Shown one piece after another: positions 6,247 through 11,117 of a DNA stretch of 11,117 nucleotides; the first letter of the stretch is position 1, and each line of letters opens with the position of its first letter. Source of the DNA: Candidatus Eiseniibacteriota bacterium (GTDB lineage Bacteria; Eisenbacteria; RBG-16-71-46; CAIMUX01; WJJG01); NCBI GenBank assembly GCA_016867695.1, contig VGIY01000058.1, positions 1 to 11,117 of the forward strand, read 5' to 3'. The translations under genes and the position numbers were made by a program. A model generated the notes under the pieces. That model was not told where the DNA came from. It worked only from the letters and a program-made list of their open reading frames with translations, and did not search any database.

Positions 6247-7233
6247 CTAGGCGCTCCCCCGCCAGACGCCGGCGAAGGCCGCGCCGAGCGCCAGGAAGGC
6301 GAGCGCCGCGGCGGGCGCTGGCAGCGCCAGCACCGGGATCAGGAAGAGCAGGCGCTCGGCCAGGATCCCGGCCAGAACGACGAGCGCCATGGCGGCGACG
6401 ACCGCCGGGCTGGCCTTGGCGGAGCGCGAGAGGAGCAGGACGAAGGGGATGAAGAACAGGCCGGCGAGGACGAGCGTCGCCATCCGCCGCAGCGGCGCCT
6501 CGCCCAGCCGGCGGAGGAGGAAGTCGACCTCGTGGGGCAGGTTCCCGTACCAGATGACCAGGTACTGGGCGAAGAACTGCCCGGCCCAGAGCAACGAGAA
6601 GCCGAAGAGCAGCGTCGCCGCGTCGAGCAGCGCGGCGCGATCGCCCCCCCGGCCTCGCCGCGTCTGGCGGGCGGCGGTGAGGGCCGCCACGGCGACGCCG
6701 GCGTAGAGCGCTTCGACGAAGAAGTAGCCGCCGAAGAGAGTGCTGACCCAGGGATACTCGAGCGACATGACCCAATCGAAGGCGATGATCGTCTGGCTGA
6801 ACACGAAGACGAGCGCGTAGAGCCCGGCGAGGAACGATCGGCGCGGCGTGTCGCCCGCCACGGACCGGGCGTAGAGCAGGGCCAGGAACCAGACGGCCAG
6901 CAGCAGCGCCGCGTTGCGGGCGACGAAGAAGCCCGGCGACAGCCAGCCGCTCGGCTGCTGCGCCCAGGCGTAGACGGAGAGGCCGCGGGCGAAGACCAGG
7001 AAGGCGAAGGGGAAGACGAGCAGCAGCGGGTGGACCGCCAGCAACGCTCCGCGTAGCGGCGCGATCCAGCGGGCCCGGGTGAGATCGCCGGCGGCAGCCA
7101 GGGCGACGGCGCCCTGACCGACGGCGACCCAGAAGAGCAGAGCGGGCAGCAGCGCCCCCGGCGGCGCGGAAAAGCCGATCGCGGCGAGCGCGGCGACCGC
7201 CCCGGCGACGGCGAGGTAGGGACGCCTAGTCAT
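6247..7233 (-). CDS. actF: Alternative complex III quinol-oxidoreductase membrane subunit ActF
   Basis: This 328-aa protein has about ten hydrophobic helices. It carries ActF signatures: FSQTIIAFDWVMSLEYPWVS with STLFGGYFF in the middle, and GQFFAQYLVIWYGNLPHEV later. ActF is one of the two large membrane subunits of ACIII, structurally related to ActC. It is somewhat short for the family, which is commonly around 400 aa. The ATG at 7233 is the only usable start, because an in-frame TGA lies just upstream (7270-7272). It is preceded by GGAG six bases away. The start codon, its Shine-Dalgarno and the first codons form copy 1 of a 40-bp tandem repeat. An actE-like cytochrome gene would normally sit immediately upstream but is missing. 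Confidence 0.93.
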   Translation of the reverse strand: MTRRPYLAVAGAVAALAAIGFSAPPGALLPALLFWVAVGQGAVALAAAGDLTRARWIAPLRGALLAVHPLLLVFPFAFLVFARGLSVYAWAQQPSGWLSPGFFVARNAALLLAVWFLALLYARSVAGDTPRRSFLAGLYALVFVFSQTIIAFDWVMSLEYPWVSTLFGGYFFVEALYAGVAVAALTAARQTRRGRGGDRAALLDAATLLFGFSLLWAGQFFAQYLVIWYGNLPHEVDFLLRRLGEAPLRRMATLVLAGLFFIPFVLLLSRSAKASPAVVAAMALVVLAGILAERLLFLIPVLALPAPAAALAFLALGAAFAGVWRGSA

Positions 7234-7273
7234 AACCGTCTCCGTTCGGCACGAGGCAGGGGCGCCTGGTCAT
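7226..7273 (-). CDS. Possible 15-codon mini-ORF from repeat copy 2
   Basis: The ATG at 7273 is preceded by GGAG at six bases, identical in layout to the actF start. It encodes MTRRPCLVPNGDGYD and stops at a TAG (7226-7228) that lies inside the first codons of actF, giving an 8-base overlap (ATGACTAG). The N-terminus copies that of ActF (MTRRPYL). The peptide itself is probably not functional. Its interest is as a ribosome relay or decoy start. Translation is not shown by the sequence. Confidence 0.3.
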   Translation of the reverse strand: MTRRPCLVPNGDGYD

Positions 7274-7313
7274 GACCGTCTCCGTTCGGGGCGAGGCAGG
7301 GGCGTCTAGGCAT
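7230..7313 (-). CDS. Possible 27-codon mini-ORF linking actD stop to actF start
   Basis: The ATG at 7313 overlaps the actD stop (ATGCCTAG) and has GGAG six bases upstream. The frame begins MPRRPCLAPNGDGHDQ and ends with a TGA (7230-7232) that overlaps the ATG of actF as ATGA. A ribosome finishing actD could restart here and deliver itself to the actF start, restoring the coupling seen at other junctions of this operon. The frame arises directly from the 40-bp repeats and has no similarity to a known protein. Function as a relay is inference. Confidence 0.35.
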   Translation of the reverse strand: MPRRPCLAPNGDGHDQAPLPRAERRRL

Positions 7314-7806
7314 GGCCGCCTCCGTTCGGGGCGAGAGGGGGCCGGGCGCCGTCGCCTCCGTTCGTGCCGCCGCCAGCGTCTTCCGGCGACACCTCGATGA
7401 CGAAGGCGTCGGCGTGCTCCTCGGGCTCTCGGATCCGCGCCGGCGAGGGCAGGCGCGCCAGCAGCAGGAAGCCGAAGAACGAGGCGAGCGCCCCGAGGAG
7501 GATCGTCAGCGCGAAGGCGACGACGATGAAGGCGGGCACCGAGATGAGCGGCTTGCCGCCCGTGATCAGCGGCCAGCTGCGCACGGTGAGGATCGGGAAC
7601 GCGAAGCCGAGCAGGAGGCCGGCGCACGCCCCGGCCAGCGTGAAGTAGCGCAGCGGGCTCTGCCGGACGCGCAGCAGCGCCTCCGCCTCGTGGACGGGGA
7701 CGGGGGTGCGCACGCGGATGCGCTCGGGCGATACGCCTTGGGCGCGCAGTGCCTCGAGCCGGGCGAGGAAGGCGGGCCTGTCGTCGAGCTCCCAGCGCTG
7801 GATCAT
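7306..7806 (-). CDS. actD: Alternative complex III subunit ActD (DUF3341)
   Basis: This 166-aa protein has the DUF3341/ActD layout: a soluble N-terminal segment (1-50), then two helices at about 53-74 and 88-117. The family-typical WPLITGGKPLISVPAFIVVAF lies between and into the second helix (78-98). A short cytoplasmic tail contains ADAFVIEVSPED. The last 20 residues (GGGTNGGDGARPPLAPNGGG and so on) are Gly/Pro-rich and come from degenerate and full copies of the 40-bp junction repeat, so this tail is probably a recent addition. ActD anchors the ACIII complex beside ActC. Its ATG overlaps the actC stop (ATGA, 7803-7806). Confidence 0.92.
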   Translation of the reverse strand: MIQRWELDDRPAFLARLEALRAQGVSPERIRVRTPVPVHEAEALLRVRQSPLRYFTLAGACAGLLLGFAFPILTVRSWPLITGGKPLISVPAFIVVAFALTILLGALASFFGFLLLARLPSPARIREPEEHADAFVIEVSPEDAGGGTNGGDGARPPLAPNGGGHA

Positions 7807-9138
7807 GCCGCGGTTCCTCCCGGGCGCCCCTCCAGGGCCGGGTCGGCGGGCGACTCGGCGCGCTCCTTGAGCTCCGTCACCGACAACACCGGCAGGAGCT
7901 TCGTGAAGATCAGGAAGAGGGTGAAGAACATGCCGAAGCTGCCGATGGTGATCCCGATCTCGACCGCACTCGGCGAGTAGGTGCCCCACGAGTAGGGGTC
8001 GTACTCCCGGGCGAGCGCGGTGACGATGATCACGAAGCGCTCGCACCACATGCCGACGTGGATGAAGAGCGAGATCGCCAGGAGGTAGCCCGGATGGCGC
8101 CGCAGCCTCCGCCAAAGCAGCGTCAGCGGCAGGAGCGTGTTGCCGAGGATCATCAGGTAGAACATGAAGCGGTAGTCGCCGAAGGTCCGGTAGCGGAAGT
8201 GGGCCGTCTCGAATAGGTGGCCGCTGTAGTAGGCCATGGCGAACTCGACGATGTAGGCGTAGGTGACGATGAGCGAGGTGAAGATCAGGATCTTGGCCAG
8301 GCTCTCCATGTGGTCGACGGTGATGTGCCGCTCGAGGCGGAGGATCCGGCGCATGGGGATCGAGAGCGTCAGCACCATCGCCGTGCCGGAGAAGATCGCG
8401 CCGGCGACGAAGTAGGGGGCGAAGATCGTCGTGTGCCACCCCGGCACGATGCTCGTGGCGAAGTCCCAGGAGACGACCGAATGGACGGAGATGACCAGCG
8501 GCGTGGCCAGGGCGGCCAGGAAGAGGTAGAGCTGGTTGTAGTGGGCCCACTGGGCCGCCGTCCCCAGCCAGCCGAGCGACAGGAGCCGATAGAGACCGGC
8601 CCGCAGGCCCGAGAAGCGCCGCCGCAGCGCGGCGAGGTCGGGGATCAGGCCGACGTAGAAGAAGACCAGGCTGACGATCAGGTAGGTGCTGATGGCGAAG
8701 ACGTCCCAGACGAGCGGGGAGCGGAAGTTGACCCAGAGCAGGCGCTGGTTCGGGTAGGGCATCAGCCAGTAGAAGAGCCACGAGCGGCCGAGGTGGATCA
8801 GCGGGTAGAGGCCGGCGGTCATGACCGCGATGACCGTCATCGCTTCCGCCGAGCGGTTGAAGCTGCTGCGGAAGCGGGCGCGGAAGAGGAAGAGCACGGC
8901 GGAGATGAGCGTGCCCGAGTGGGCGATGCCGACCCAGAAGACGAAGTTGGTGATGTAGACGCCCCAGCCGACCGGATGGCGGATCCCGGCGACGCCCATG
9001 CCGGCGATCATCTGGTGGAGCCAGAGGCCGAGGCCGCCCGCGAAGCAGAGGGCGCAGATCGCCAGCGCCGCCCGGAAGAGGAGGCCCGGCCGGCCCATCG
9101 CCGCCAGGACGTCGGTCTCGATGCGCCCGAAGGCCTGC

Positions 9139-9149
<11 letters not shown>
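7803..9149 (-). CDS. actC: Alternative complex III membrane subunit ActC (NrfD/PsrC family)
   Basis: This 448-aa integral membrane protein has about ten helices. Family-diagnostic stretches are WGVYITNFVFWVGIAHSGT with LISAVLF, RSAEAMTVIAV, HLGRSWLFYWLMPYPNQRLL, WVNFRSPLVWDVFAISTYL and, late in the protein, MWCERFVIIVTAL. ActC is the quinol-binding NrfD-like subunit that docks onto the iron-sulfur part of ActB. The start is uncertain by three codons. The ATG at 9149 overlaps the actB stop by 11 bases (ATGAGCACTAG), while an earlier ATG at 9158 adds MRA. Neither has a strong Shine-Dalgarno, so coupling from actB is likely. I chose 9149 because stop/start overlaps of this type recur in the operon. 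Confidence 0.95.

Positions 9150-11117
<1,968 letters not shown>

Larger units (their letters stand above)
7221..7340. repeat. 40-bp tandem repeat of the actD-actF gene junction, 3 copies plus a degenerate fourth
   Basis: Three contiguous 40-bp units run 7221-7260, 7261-7300 and 7301-7340. Copies 1 and 2 match at 35 of 40 positions, and copies 2 and 3 at 32 of 40. TCCGTTCGG sits at the same offset in all three (7241, 7281, 7321). A degenerate fourth TCCGTTCG appears at 7357 inside the actD C-terminal coding region. On the minus strand each unit supplies the same module: CGAACGGAG, six bases, then ATG and codons for M-T/P-R-R-P. Copy 1 carries the true actF start and copy 3 carries the actD stop. 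Because 40 is not divisible by three, successive ATGs fall in different frames. Confidence 0.95.

Noticed and set aside
7221..7340. Riboswitch or CRISPR at the 40-bp repeats.
   Set aside because: Units abut without spacers, carry Shine-Dalgarno and start codons, and overlap coding ends. A tandem duplication of a gene junction explains them.

Overview
The window is very GC-rich bacterial DNA, densely packed with overlapping genes. Gene content points to an aerobic or microaerobic, quinone-using bacterium outside the well-studied groups. Alternative complex III together with a flavodiiron protein and very high GC would fit lineages such as Gemmatimonadota, Acidobacteriota, Myxococcota or related candidate phyla. 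The sequence alone does not settle which. No rRNA, tRNA, CRISPR array, transposase or phage gene was seen.

Layout. (1) Positions 1-129 are a non-coding tail with a 26-bp imperfect direct repeat rich in GCGCGC. (2) Positions 130-1380, minus strand, hold one gene fusing an alkyltransferase-like (ATL) DNA-lesion-binding domain to a class I SAM-dependent methyltransferase. (3) Positions 1381-1755 are a divergent intergenic region with eight head-to-tail copies of a 21-bp repeat, then long C and G runs. (4) Positions 1756-3344, plus strand, are a two-gene unit: a complete class A flavodiiron protein and a small DUF454/YbaN-type membrane protein whose GTG start overlaps the preceding TAG. (5) From 3387 to the right edge, all on the minus strand, runs a chain of eight genes. 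In transcription order these are actB (5' end outside the window), actC, actD, actF, mntP, an EamA-family transporter, a PduO-type cobalamin adenosyltransferase, and an FAD/NAD(P)H reductase of the ferredoxin reductase superfamily. Nearly every junction is a stop/start overlap (ATGA, GTGA or longer), so this looks like one translationally coupled operon.

How the genes work together. ActB, ActC, ActD and ActF are subunits of alternative complex III (ACIII), which oxidises membrane quinol and passes electrons toward cytochrome c or a terminal oxidase. ActE, the monoheme cytochrome c usually encoded between actD and actF, is absent here. At that exact place the DNA carries three 40-bp tandem copies of the gene junction itself (ribosome-binding site, ATG and first codons). 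This creates two nested mini-ORFs that link the actD stop to the actF start. Downstream, MntP exports manganese. The ATR/reductase pair is plausibly a cobalamin activation module, because ATR needs reduced cob(I)alamin. The divergent flavodiiron unit would remove O2 or NO.

The most noteworthy observations are the actD-actF repeat and start-codon relay with the missing actE, the ATL-methyltransferase fusion, and the 21-bp array placed directly upstream of that fusion.
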